Of a stretch of 64,000 bases of DNA, positions 1 through 8,600 are shown one piece after another. The DNA lies in IMG/VR virus record IMGVR_UViG_3300037493_003022, positions 49,046-113,045 of that record, one strand, 5' to 3'. The notes beneath the pieces were generated by a model. The model had not been told where the DNA came from. It was given only the letters and a program-made list of their open reading frames with translations, and ran no database searches. The translations under genes were made by a program, and so were the position numbers. The DNA is from a virus. The first letter of the stretch is position 1, and the number at the start of each line of letters is the position of its first letter.

Positions 1-5
1 TCGAC

Positions 6-431
6 TCATGGGTCACGATGGCCCTGGATCGTATTGGCGAGAACTACCACCATGAGGAAATGCGTAGACACTTGTCCTGTAGCTTGTACTTTTTCAATTT
101 TGTATCTGCGGTTAAACCAAGCCACCTCACCATCGGTCGATACCCACTCTCCGTCAGCAGCAGAAGGAAAGCGCCGGATAAGTTCTCTCCTGGAGAACAG
201 GAAAGCAACTTCATAGCGTTCTCCGTTTCCAATAACGGAAATCTGTTCAGGAGTGGGTCTGTGGATAGCTCTTCCGCGTATCGTAACTGGTGTTCCGAAG
301 GTCTTTGTTCTTTGTTTGTAGATGTCTACGGTATCGCTCACATACGGATGGTAAACGATAGCGGTACTTCTGAACTCGTTAGTCAGTAGTTCGTCGAGCC
401 GTGCGTCGATTGCTGACTCTTGTGAACTCAT
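6..431 (-). CDS. putative head-completion / head-tail connector protein
   Basis: A 141-residue protein, the last gene of the head cluster in transcription order. Its start overlaps the stop of the preceding gene (ATGA), showing translational coupling. I see no diagnostic motif. The size, the beta-rich middle and the position after capsid and adaptor genes fit a head-closure or tail-attachment protein of the type that follows the adaptor in siphophages and podophages. The role is inferred from position only; a tail-completion protein is equally possible. Confidence 0.5.
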   Translation of the reverse strand: MSSQESAIDARLDELLTNEFRSTAIVYHPYVSDTVDIYKQRTKTFGTPVTIRGRAIHRPTPEQISVIGNGERYEVAFLFSRRELIRRFPSAADGEWVSTDGEVAWFNRRYKIEKVQATGQVSTHFLMVVVLANTIQGHRDP

Positions 432-1201
432 ACTACTACCGCCGTCACGATGTTGCTATTCGAGGACAAAACATTTCTGTCGTAAACTCTGATTCGATAA
501 TAGTACGTTCCGACTGCCAGATCTTCATCTATGTATTCGGCTGTGTGGTTATCGGAAATCAGAGCTATCCTTGTCTCGTCTAGCATTGACGCCAGTAGAC
601 CTCTGTAAACCTCGTAACAAGAGAAGGTCTCGTCGTACAGAGGAGTCCATGCGAGTTCTACGTTGCGCACGTCAAGCAACCTGGAAAGAACAACTGCGTC
701 AGGGCCGTTGTCGAGAACACGTCTCTTCCACCCACCTGTGGTCAAAGAGATCCTCTTCAGGATGCCAGTCTCGATCTCCTGAGAGGTTTCTGTCCCGGCG
801 TTTTTTAGTTCCCCGTCGTACTCATCCTGAAGATCCCTGGCGAGTTTGAGCCAGGTGTCTGCAGTAGACTCCGAGGTAGCTGCGGGGTACTCAACGTGAA
901 GGTCTGGAACTTGAATTCGAGAAAAGTCTGGATTAGCTCCTCCAGAACCCATCGATTCTTCTTCCAGATCGTGAGACGCCCTCATATGGCACATCTCGAT
1001 TGTAGCAAGCTTCACGATTAAGAAAACGCGCCTAGTAGGAACGTCATCTACGACCGCGTAGTCTTGGTTCCAATCCGTATTGTACTTTTGGAGGGCGAAG
1101 TCGATGGCATCTTCGTAATAGCCGTCCTCGAAGACTCTTGTCTCTCCGAAATCAGCTATTCTACGACGCACCTTGTCGATGATTTGAGATACAGTGGCCA
1201 C
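428..1201 (-). CDS. head-tail adaptor-like protein with C-terminal fibronectin type III-like domain
   Basis: A 257-residue protein between the 109-residue gene and the connector-like gene, which it overlaps by four bases. Residues 1-150 are helical and acidic and resemble head-tail adaptors in layout (MATVSQIIDKVRRRI start, then helices with Trp and Tyr). Residues about 170-257 look like one FN3-type beta sandwich: VELAWTPL, YEVYRG, YYYRIRVYD and a Ser/Asn-rich last strand. FN3 domains are common on virion surfaces, where they may bind carbohydrate. Adaptor function is inferred from synteny, the FN3 call from strand pattern. Confidence 0.5.
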   Translation of the reverse strand: MATVSQIIDKVRRRIADFGETRVFEDGYYEDAIDFALQKYNTDWNQDYAVVDDVPTRRVFLIVKLATIEMCHMRASHDLEEESMGSGGANPDFSRIQVPDLHVEYPAATSESTADTWLKLARDLQDEYDGELKNAGTETSQEIETGILKRISLTTGGWKRRVLDNGPDAVVLSRLLDVRNVELAWTPLYDETFSCYEVYRGLLASMLDETRIALISDNHTAEYIDEDLAVGTYYYRIRVYDRNVLSSNSNIVTAVVV

Positions 1202-1207
1202 ACTCGA

Positions 1208-1537
1208 TTACTCCACAAGTCCGTGAGCCCTCAGATGGGCAATAACGTCCTTTGTATCCAAGATCGTTTTGCCAACCTTCAGTTCGATCCACTTGCCAAC
1301 AAACTTTTTGCAAGTTTTCAAGGCTTTTGCAGAGGCTAGATTCTCAGAAATCGCTGTTGGCAATGCAATCTTTGCTTCTTTTGAAGGAACAATTTTTACA
1401 GGCTCAATTACGATCTCTGGTTCTGGTTCCGGAAACTCTTCTACGAGTTCGTCGCTCATCGGAGTTTCATACGCGCTGGCGTCCACGAATTGCTTCTCCA
1501 ATGTCAAAGACCTCGACAGTTTCTTTCTTACAGCCAT
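1208..1537 (-). CDS. hypothetical virion-cluster protein with Pro/Glu-rich linker
   Basis: A 109-residue protein directly downstream of the major capsid gene and its hairpin, preceded by an AGAGG ribosome site. The N-terminal third is basic, the middle is an acidic Pro/Glu linker (EEFPEPEPEIVIEP), and residues 65-109 form a compact basic module with a short C-terminal helix. I do not recognise the family. Its place between capsid and adaptor suggests a minor head protein or decoration factor, but nothing in the sequence proves this. Confidence 0.45.
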   Translation of the reverse strand: MAVRKKLSRSLTLEKQFVDASAYETPMSDELVEEFPEPEPEIVIEPVKIVPSKEAKIALPTAISENLASAKALKTCKKFVGKWIELKVGKTILDTKDVIAHLRAHGLVE

Positions 1538-1557
1538 GAAACCTCTCTCTGGACTAA

Positions 1558-1602
1558 ATCCCCTCGAAGAAACTGGAGTAGAAACAGCTCCTCCGAGGGG
1601 AT
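1558..1602 (-). terminator. hairpin after the capsid gene (terminator or attenuator)
   Basis: A 9-bp perfect inverted repeat (atcccctcg / cgaggggat) with a further GGAG/CTCC pairing inside lies just past the major capsid stop. Read on the minus strand, the stem is followed by a weak T stretch (ATTTAG). A partial terminator here would keep capsid expression higher than that of the downstream connector genes. Confidence 0.5.
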
Positions 1603-1617
1603 AGCCGTGATCCGAAA

Positions 1618-2577
1618 TCAGACGGTCTGGATCCTGACGATGAAGTCGTCTTCCAGAATGGCAGTGCCCATGATGCTGTACCAGGCGAGAGAGTGGCGAC
1701 GGCCGAAGTCTTTCACGCCATCATCGCGCATCTCGACAGGCAGAGCGGTAGCTTTCGCGTAGGCACTGTCCGAGAACAGAACCGCTTCATAGACATCCGC
1801 CGCAGTGCCGCCGACAGCCGAATCGACGAAGGCAGCGAGATAACCAGGATCGGCTGAGCCCACGGCGCCGTTGCGACAGTGAGTCGTGCCGACGAAGACG
1901 ACATCTTCCCAGCGACCCAGCTCGCCGTTGAAGAGGGCGCGAGTCTGGGCGTAGTTCTGAGCGGATACCCAGTCCGGGTCGCGCTTCAGGTAGGCAGCCT
2001 GGTGCGGGTGGAGGAAGCAGACGTAGAAGTCGCCGTTGAACTTCGGCGCGTTCTTGGTCTGGAGAGTTTCCACACCCTGACGGATGCACTCCACGTCGAA
2101 GTAGTCCGTCCCGCCAACGAGGTTGGCGTAGGCAGCGCGGCCACCGGCAAGAACGATCTGCGAACCGGCGACGAGAGCATCGCGGCAAGCGAGGTCGTTG
2201 ACCACCGCGTAATCGCGGCCGAGCTGGATGGCGTATTCTTTCATGAGGTCGTCGAACGAAGCCAGGAGCAGCTTCTCGGAGAGGGACACGGCATTGCCCC
2301 ACTCAGTCACGGTGATCGCCTTCTGAGAAGCACTCATGTTCTTCTCGACCAGGGCGACGTTCTCCGTGAGCTGACCGCCACGAGAGATGTTGTTGTACTT
2401 GTTCATGACGATGGTCTGACCCGGCTGAGCCATCAGCTCAGTCTTCTTGACCGCGAATTCCTCGAAACGCATGATGCCCTGCGCCTCGTGGAGAATGTCC
2501 ATCGAGTGAACGTCAAGAATAGCCTGCGGAATGGCCACATAACTACCGGCCGTTGAAACACCACTGTACGTACCCAT
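1618..2577 (-). CDS. major capsid protein, N4-gp56 / P22 coat-like
   Basis: A 319-residue major capsid protein that builds the icosahedral shell. Features typical of the N4-gp56 family are visible: an N-terminal segment ending in a hydrophobic helix, a central FEEFAVKKTELMAQPGQTI strand region, a DYAVVNDLACRDALVAGS helix, and a C-terminal region ending AILEDDFIVRIQTV. The start has a strong GAGGAGG ribosome site. Codon use is more GC-rich and uniform than in neighbouring genes, as expected of a highly expressed protein. It follows the scaffold gene and precedes a hairpin. No maturation protease gene is visible nearby. Confidence 0.88.
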   Translation of the reverse strand: MGTYSGVSTAGSYVAIPQAILDVHSMDILHEAQGIMRFEEFAVKKTELMAQPGQTIVMNKYNNISRGGQLTENVALVEKNMSASQKAITVTEWGNAVSLSEKLLLASFDDLMKEYAIQLGRDYAVVNDLACRDALVAGSQIVLAGGRAAYANLVGGTDYFDVECIRQGVETLQTKNAPKFNGDFYVCFLHPHQAAYLKRDPDWVSAQNYAQTRALFNGELGRWEDVVFVGTTHCRNGAVGSADPGYLAAFVDSAVGGTAADVYEAVLFSDSAYAKATALPVEMRDDGVKDFGRRHSLAWYSIMGTAILEDDFIVRIQTV

Positions 2578-2609
2578 GAATAAACCTCCTCAGGTTTGGT
2601 TACCGGAGA

Positions 2610-3353
2610 TCAAATAGCCCCGGATCTTTGCTTTGCATCGAGCAGGATTTGAGCGCGACGCTTTTCGTATTCTTCGCCCTTTAGTGAGGCAATTGCTTCT
2701 CGAGTCTGAGGAGTCAAACCGAGAGAGGGACCGCGACCTTCGGAACCGTTCGGAGCGAGAGGCCCTGGAAGAGAGTCGGCAACCTTCTTCTGTTGCTCGG
2801 CTTTGTACGCTTCCAGAAGTGACATCTCATCTTTCCTTGCGGATTCGATAGCTGCGTCAATTTCTTGCTCAGAGTTTCCAGTAACCAACTTCTCAAGCTT
2901 GACACCGGACTCCCGGATTCGGCGTTCGCGGTAAGCTTTCACCTCGAACTCGCGAATTTGAGCCGCTGCGATGCTGGCCGTCTCTTCGATAGCCTTCTCG
3001 AGCTTTTGGTTGTTCTCTCTGAGAGCCTTCAATTCGTTTGCCACTGACTCAAGTTCCGAAGCCTTGCCCTGCCTAATCGAATCGAGATCGGTCTGCGTAG
3101 CCTTGAGTTTGCTTTCGAGTTCTTTGGCAAGCTCTTCGGCTTTGGCTTTTGCAGTTTTCTGCTCTTCGAGTTTGCCAAACACCTTTGATTTCTCATCGGC
3201 GCGAGCTTTCTCAACGAGAGCGTTTACCTGCTCTTCCGTTAGAACTTTTCCCTGGGCTGGAACTTGGCTCTGAGGTGTCGAGTCGGGTGTCTGTCCAGAA
3301 GTCGATGGCTCCTGAACCTTCTGTGTCGAATTCGTATCTTTGTTGTCGCTCAT
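2610..3353 (-). CDS. putative scaffolding protein
   Basis: A 247-residue, highly charged, mostly helical protein immediately upstream (in transcription) of the capsid gene, the usual place of a scaffold. The first 40 residues are Ser/Thr/Gln/Pro-rich and disordered. Residues 45-145 form a long Lys/Glu/Ala coiled coil, and the C-terminus carries a short basic helix (EEYEKRRAQILLDAKQR), as scaffolds use to contact coat. A GGAGG ribosome site precedes the ATG. The sequence shows no protease motif. Scaffold is the best reading; no homologue can be confirmed here. Confidence 0.72.
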   Translation of the reverse strand: MSDNKDTNSTQKVQEPSTSGQTPDSTPQSQVPAQGKVLTEEQVNALVEKARADEKSKVFGKLEEQKTAKAKAEELAKELESKLKATQTDLDSIRQGKASELESVANELKALRENNQKLEKAIEETASIAAAQIREFEVKAYRERRIRESGVKLEKLVTGNSEQEIDAAIESARKDEMSLLEAYKAEQQKKVADSLPGPLAPNGSEGRGPSLGLTPQTREAIASLKGEEYEKRRAQILLDAKQRSGAI

Positions 3354-3392
3354 GTGCCCTCCGGTTTGTCTTTGCTATATCTCGTTTGGGTA

Positions 3393-3593
3393 TTACGCCA
3401 AACGGGGATCGCGAACAGTGGTCTTCATATCATCGGGTTTGACGCTGTTGGACTTGCTGGAAGGGGAGCCGCTGACCTTGCCTGTGTTCCGCTGACCCTT
3501 GGTGTAGGGGAACTCCAGAGTGGCGCCGCGACCACCGTTGTCGGTCTTCCCGTTGTTCCCACTGCTGACGTTCCCTGCTGAATTCGTACCCAT
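3393..3593 (-). CDS. small Gly/Asn/Lys-rich protein in the head cluster
   Basis: A 66-residue, low-complexity, hydrophilic protein (many Gly, Asn, Ser, Lys, no long hydrophobic run). It is accepted as real because an AAGGAGG ribosome site is correctly spaced before the ATG and a good promoter lies just upstream. It sits between portal and scaffold. No family is recognised; a minor head protein or nucleic-acid-neutralising peptide are possibilities. Confidence 0.55.
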   Translation of the reverse strand: MGTNSAGNVSSGNNGKTDNGGRGATLEFPYTKGQRNTGKVSGSPSSKSNSVKPDDMKTTVRDPRLA

Positions 3594-3627
3594 GAAATCC
3601 TCCTTGGTTTTGTTTAGCCTTCATTAC

Positions 3628-3656
3628 AGTATCGAAAGAACACCTGTCACAGTCAA
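3628..3656 (-). promoter_or_regulatory. sigma70-like promoter for the scaffold-capsid genes
   Basis: On the minus strand TTGACT (3656-3651), a 17-base spacer and GATACT (3633-3628) match the bacterial -35/-10 pattern at 5 of 6 and 4 of 6 positions. A leader rich in A and C follows (GGCTAAACAAAACC), then the AAGGAGG site of the small gene. It would drive the scaffold, capsid and connector genes separately from portal and terminase. Confidence 0.5.
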
Positions 3657-3746
3657 GTAACTTCTTGTCGAACTGTTGTCTACTAAGAGATAGACTGCGG
3701 CGAAGTTTTTGGCAAGTTGCGAGGAGTTACGAATTGAACTTAATGG

Positions 3747-5387
3747 TCAGTCGTCGTCGGAAGAGGTTTCAGAAGCAGCTTCAACAGAGGACTTTTTCGG
3801 AGTTTTGAGAGAACCTGCGGCCTGGTCACCCAGGGTGGAAACAATTTTCTCTCCACGGGTTTCATCCGGTCCTCCCTTTGAGAAACCAGAACCTTGTTTT
3901 CGAACGTAGTCAAAGGCGATTCCAGCTTCCATATCTTCGGCAAGGTCCTCTCGGGCCTCTTCGATGATGCTGGAGGTCTCCGACTGCGAGTACCCCATGG
4001 CCTCGAGTTCGAGTCTCCGAGTCGAAATTCCAAGTGCCAACCTCTCGCGAGAGATTTCGAGATTCTTTCTCTTGTCCTGCGGAAGCGGATCTTCAAATAC
4101 CACTTCGTTTCTATACTTATTCCCCTCAAGTTTATCCATCTTTGCTGAGAATGAAGGAGAAGCTAACTCCATATACTTCAGCATGAGTCGGTTGATAAAC
4201 TTTATCCCCTGTCCATACGTAAGAACCTTAACGTCCCTCTTCTGAATCATAGGAAGATACTGCATCTGGAGAGCTACTCCAGAAGGTGACGTTACTGTTT
4301 TCTCGGCTCCCAAGAATTGTTCAGGGGTATTCGACAACTCCAAGAGAGCCCTCTTCAGGTTTTCCCAGTGCAAATTAGCGGCACCTAGGTCACCTTTGAG
4401 TTCAAGATTTTCTACCTTAGCGCCTTCCGGCAAAGCCCACGTTCTATTGGCACCTTTTTCTAGATCTTTAAGCTTTGCTCCGTAGATAATGGTCTGCGGA
4501 GATGCGTGGTAGTTAACAATATCTGAGATGTCCGTTGCCTTCTCGTTCATCTCTCTATTCAAATCCATGATGTCAACTAAGTCAGAGATGCCGTAGTATT
4601 CACCCGAAAGAGGGTAGTTTGGGATATGCACAATCGGAATTTCACCTAGCGGATTCACGCTTTCCGAGATCAAATCCCTGTTTTCGTAGTATCTAACTAT
4701 CGAAGGTCTAATCAGATTCCCAGCCGCGTCGTACACAGGCGACAACCACTCCTCGATTTTCAAAACCATGTTGACAGATGTCATCATGTTCAGGTTTCGC
4801 CTGGCAGAAGGAGCATACGACTCCTGTTTTTCCCGGTAGGTTGGGGTAATCACGATGGCCCGTGTTACCTTTTTTCTATCTACTCCAAAAGGACCACCGA
4901 ATTCAGGAAATACAAGGTGGCTCGGTATGATGTCTACTCTTGGGTAGGGGTCTTCCGTTGGGTCGGAACGCTCCCAGCAAACCCTGGCGAAAACGTCTCC
5001 CGTGACGCCGCCCTGTTGTCCAGCTTCGATGCACCAGAGGTTTTTGTTATTCTTTCTCCAGGCTTCCTCAAGGGCGACACGGACAAACTCCCGGTCTTCT
5101 GATTCGTCCTGCTCTGTTTCAGGGTTGTCAGGGATAACAACGTCAAAACCTTTGCTGAACGTAAAATCGTTGTGCAGGTCTACTATCTTCCTGACGTAGT
5201 TCATAGTGATAACGGGATCTCCCGAATCACGAACATACGACCAGTGTCTGCCTAGATAGTATAGCCAGCACGTTCGATAGAATGCCATCCTTCTGGAGTG
5301 CGTCCGATTTATGTCATCTTGAAAGAAGACTTCGAATGCGTCAGATAAGGAAACTGTTACGTTCGGACTCGGTTGTTGATACGCCAT
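3747..5387 (-). CDS. portal protein (SPP1 gp6-like)
   Basis: A 546-residue portal protein, which would form the dodecameric ring at the capsid vertex through which DNA is packaged. Length and order (terminase, portal, scaffold, capsid) fit the SPP1 gp6/phi29-type portal family. The N-terminal half has Trp/Tyr-rich wing segments (YYLGRHWSYVRDSGDP), then a DLVDIMDLNREMNEKATDISD stem-helix region. The C-terminal 60 residues are acidic and disordered, ending in a Ser/Asp run. The ATG has an AGGAGAAGAGG ribosome site and shares a base with the previous stop (TAATG). Confidence 0.85.
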   Translation of the reverse strand: MAYQQPSPNVTVSLSDAFEVFFQDDINRTHSRRMAFYRTCWLYYLGRHWSYVRDSGDPVITMNYVRKIVDLHNDFTFSKGFDVVIPDNPETEQDESEDREFVRVALEEAWRKNNKNLWCIEAGQQGGVTGDVFARVCWERSDPTEDPYPRVDIIPSHLVFPEFGGPFGVDRKKVTRAIVITPTYREKQESYAPSARRNLNMMTSVNMVLKIEEWLSPVYDAAGNLIRPSIVRYYENRDLISESVNPLGEIPIVHIPNYPLSGEYYGISDLVDIMDLNREMNEKATDISDIVNYHASPQTIIYGAKLKDLEKGANRTWALPEGAKVENLELKGDLGAANLHWENLKRALLELSNTPEQFLGAEKTVTSPSGVALQMQYLPMIQKRDVKVLTYGQGIKFINRLMLKYMELASPSFSAKMDKLEGNKYRNEVVFEDPLPQDKRKNLEISRERLALGISTRRLELEAMGYSQSETSSIIEEAREDLAEDMEAGIAFDYVRKQGSGFSKGGPDETRGEKIVSTLGDQAAGSLKTPKKSSVEAASETSSDDD

Positions 5388-5632
5388 TACCTCTTCTCCT
5401 GTAACGCATTATTCTGTGTGTCTTGTCGTGTCTGCGTCTCATTCTCTTTTACACCAAGATCCCCATACGTCCTAACGACGACATTCTTGCCGGAACCTTC
5501 TGCAAAAGCATCCCTCATAAGATCAATTTTTGTCTTCGGAGGTGTCGGTGGAACTTTTCTAGTCTCATGAAAAAGTTTCATTGACTCCGAAATCTTCCTT
5601 CTAGTTTCGTCTGATCGCTGCATTAGTCCCAT
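5387..5632 (-). CDS. small protein with NUMOD3-like DNA-binding segment
   Basis: An 81-residue protein squeezed between terminase and portal, overlapping the terminase end by 10 bases and the portal start by one. Residues 6-26 (RSDETRRKISESMKLFHET) closely resemble NUMOD3, a helical DNA-binding repeat found in phage HNH and GIY-YIG homing endonucleases. No nuclease motif follows; the rest is hydrophilic. It could be a remnant of a homing endonuclease or a DNA-binding packaging accessory. The NUMOD3 resemblance is by eye. Confidence 0.5.
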   Translation of the reverse strand: MGLMQRSDETRRKISESMKLFHETRKVPPTPPKTKIDLMRDAFAEGSGKNVVVRTYGDLGVKENETQTRQDTQNNALQEKR

Positions 5633-8600
5633 CTCCCATTGTGCCCCGGCCTGCTAGGACGCCTTGATTTGGGCTCAAACACCTTTCGGAATAAGGCCCC
5701 GGCTTCCCTCATATGACTCGCGGCTGTCCATCGGGCTTGTCTTCCAATGAACGGGTTGTCGGTCTCTTCTACTTCCATTGTGCCCTGAACATTGATTGCC
5801 CAGCAAAGAAGCATGGCCGAATCTGGGAAGTCGTCGTAGCAGTTGTCGCCGTCCTTGGGCTTGTGAACAACCATCTGCTGGCCACGCCACTCTTTTTCAA
5901 GGTCGTGCATCTGATTTACGAACTTCTGCCACTTCAAGAGTCGCGTGGCCTGAGCGCCAGCCGGGAAGGTGAAACGCTTCGAACTGATCTCCTGGGAGAA
6001 CACTTTGTAGCCAACATCCTTGGATGCCGCCGTGAAAATGAATGGTTCGACATGAATGTTGTACTCCATAAGATCCGCTGCGAGTCGGGAGTACACAGGA
6101 TCGCCCTTACCAGTTGCGTCGATTACAACTTGGCTTATTTGGTAGTTCTTCAGGAACTCAAGGATTTGAGGGTGCTGAGCTTCATGGTTGTCTCCATGAA
6201 GTTCGAGCCAATTTAGGATGTGGATAGGATACCTGCTTGCCCCGCCAACATCGATTGGAGAATCCCAGAACGCTTTTCCAACAGTAACAACGGTAGAGTT
6301 CGCGCGTCCAACGTCGATGGCTGCGATGATATTTTCCGTCTTATTATCGTAGGTGACTACGTTTGGAGCCCTCTCAAAGTGAACAATCTTCTTGTTCTTG
6401 CCTTTTCCGATCTCAATAGTTAGTCGGTTGTCCTTGTCTTTTATTCCGCACTCGTCGAACAGCTCTGGGTTTACGAACATACCCCGGTCGAGGAGCCAAT
6501 GAAGTCGATACTTCAGTCTGAAATCGTCAGAATCCTCTCCAAGTCGCTCTATTTCTTTCAGAATATACTTACGATAACGAGGATTGTACTTCTGTCCAAC
6601 TGTGTAATCGTACTCGTAATGCCTTCTGTAGCGAGAACGAACAGACCCATCGCTAACATCAGCTCGTTTATTACGACGACAGGCTTCATAAAAGTCAGAT
6701 CTAACTCTGTTACAGGTGCCAATTTTTACGAGAGTACCGGCTGTGTTATGTACGACTATATTATTGGCAATGAAATTGTGCGCCGGATCTGGCATCTCTA
6801 TATCATAAACCTGCTGTTTGCCAGATGATTCAATCGACACAACCCGTTCCCAAACTAAGTCGTTGTCTAACTCCTTTGCGTATCTTTTAGATCCAGATCC
6901 AACTATAATTGACGCTCGTCTCTTATTTCCTCTGAATTCCAAAACTTTTTCTGCGATGACAATCGAGTTACGCTTTCTTTCAACTAGCAGTGGTATGTTT
7001 TTGCAGAAAGCTAGTACGCTATCTTTATCTGAAGTATCTAACTTATAATAGATGCTCCCCTTTTCTGCGTAGCCTTTTCCATTAGAAATAGCTTCGTAGA
7101 TAGAACTCTGTATTCCAAACTTAATTAGAAGATGAGATACTTCTTCAAGAATAACTCTGTTTGCCTGCGATAGTGAGATTGTTACTTTTCGTTCAGTAAC
7201 TCCTATTGTTCCGTCTGTATCGTATAGTCCTCCTAGGAACGCAGCTACTTCCTCTTTTTTGCACTCCCAGATATTAGACGGAACCCTCTTTTTATCCTTT
7301 GTCTGACCGTAGATGTTGGCGGCTCTCAGGAGATTTATCGCTGGGTTTTTACCTTTTTTTGAGCCCTCGACTGAACTAATGCAGCGGACTTCTTTGTACT
7401 CTCTTCTTGCCGAAGTTGTATGGCCTCGTTCTTCTCGACAAGATCCGAGTTGCCTAACCATCCAATCGCCAAGGAAGTCATGTAGCTCTTTGTCTTCTCC
7501 AGAAAAAGCTGGGCTGCAATCCTTGTGGTACGACCCGTCCCCTACAAGCATTCCTAGAACCCTGGCCTCCTCGACACCTATGGAATTTGTTCCAAAGAAA
7601 GGAACAGCTCTCGGAACTGCTATCTGATAACCAACTTTTATATTCTGGAGCGTTTCCCATTTCGGTAGTCTCGGATACGCCCTCGGTTTCCAGATGACTG
7701 GGTGGTCTAAAGTCCCTGTTATCTTCTTTCCTGAATTCAAAGTCATCGTAAGACATTCTTGAATTCCGCTATCTATCTTCCTTATAGGAGTTCCTCTCAT
7801 GAAATGCAGCGTCTCGGAGAAGCACCCGGTCTCCTTTATTGGCATGTCGTCAAGACGAACAATCCTACCGTTTGCCAGTGGAATTAAAGAGTCGCCTGTG
7901 ATACACGCCGCTGCCATCGGATGGATAGACGCGCGAATCTGGCTGGAAGGAATGTCCTGCGACTCTTCCAGAAGGATCAAGTGGTAGGTCTTTCCTTCAA
8001 TCTTCGATTGGGGAGAGGCAGTACCGCAGTCAACGAAGGAACCGTTTGGCAAGACCATGTTCTCTCGAACATCGGTCAGATCCATGTCTACGTCGGGGTC
8101 TAGGAGGGCAGTTTTAGACTCCTTGGAGTACATTCGGGCCTTCATGCGATTCCACATGATTCCGGCCTGAAGGTAGTTGGGAGCATAAATGCCTATCCAA
8201 ACTCCTCTTTCGAACTTCTTTATTCTCTCATCGTGAGGAAGATTTTTGGCTAGGATTGGAAGGAGTACAGATAACCCGCATACAGTTACGGCTACCGTTT
8301 CAGTGTTGTGAGTTACTGTTCCATCTTCAAGCAAGAAACGCTTATTTCCGTCCAACACGAAACCAAAATAGCTCCCGTTACCAGCTTTTGTTATTGAAAA
8401 ACAATACTTGTCTAAGCCGTTAGAGGATCTTATACCTCTAAAAAGATGCTCTTTCCCTAATACTTCCTGTATATGAACGTCCCTGACACTGTTTTCTGAG
8501 ACATCGAACAGGGTAAGTATGTGACTTTCATTTACGGTGTACCTACTGTACCTGGAGTCGTCTGGGGAGATCGTCAGGAGTTTCCCGTATCCGTCTGCGA

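Noticed and set aside
1879-2556. 225-residue plus-strand frame opposite the major capsid gene
   Set aside because: Antisense shadow of a GC-rich highly expressed gene; no motif and no ribosome site.
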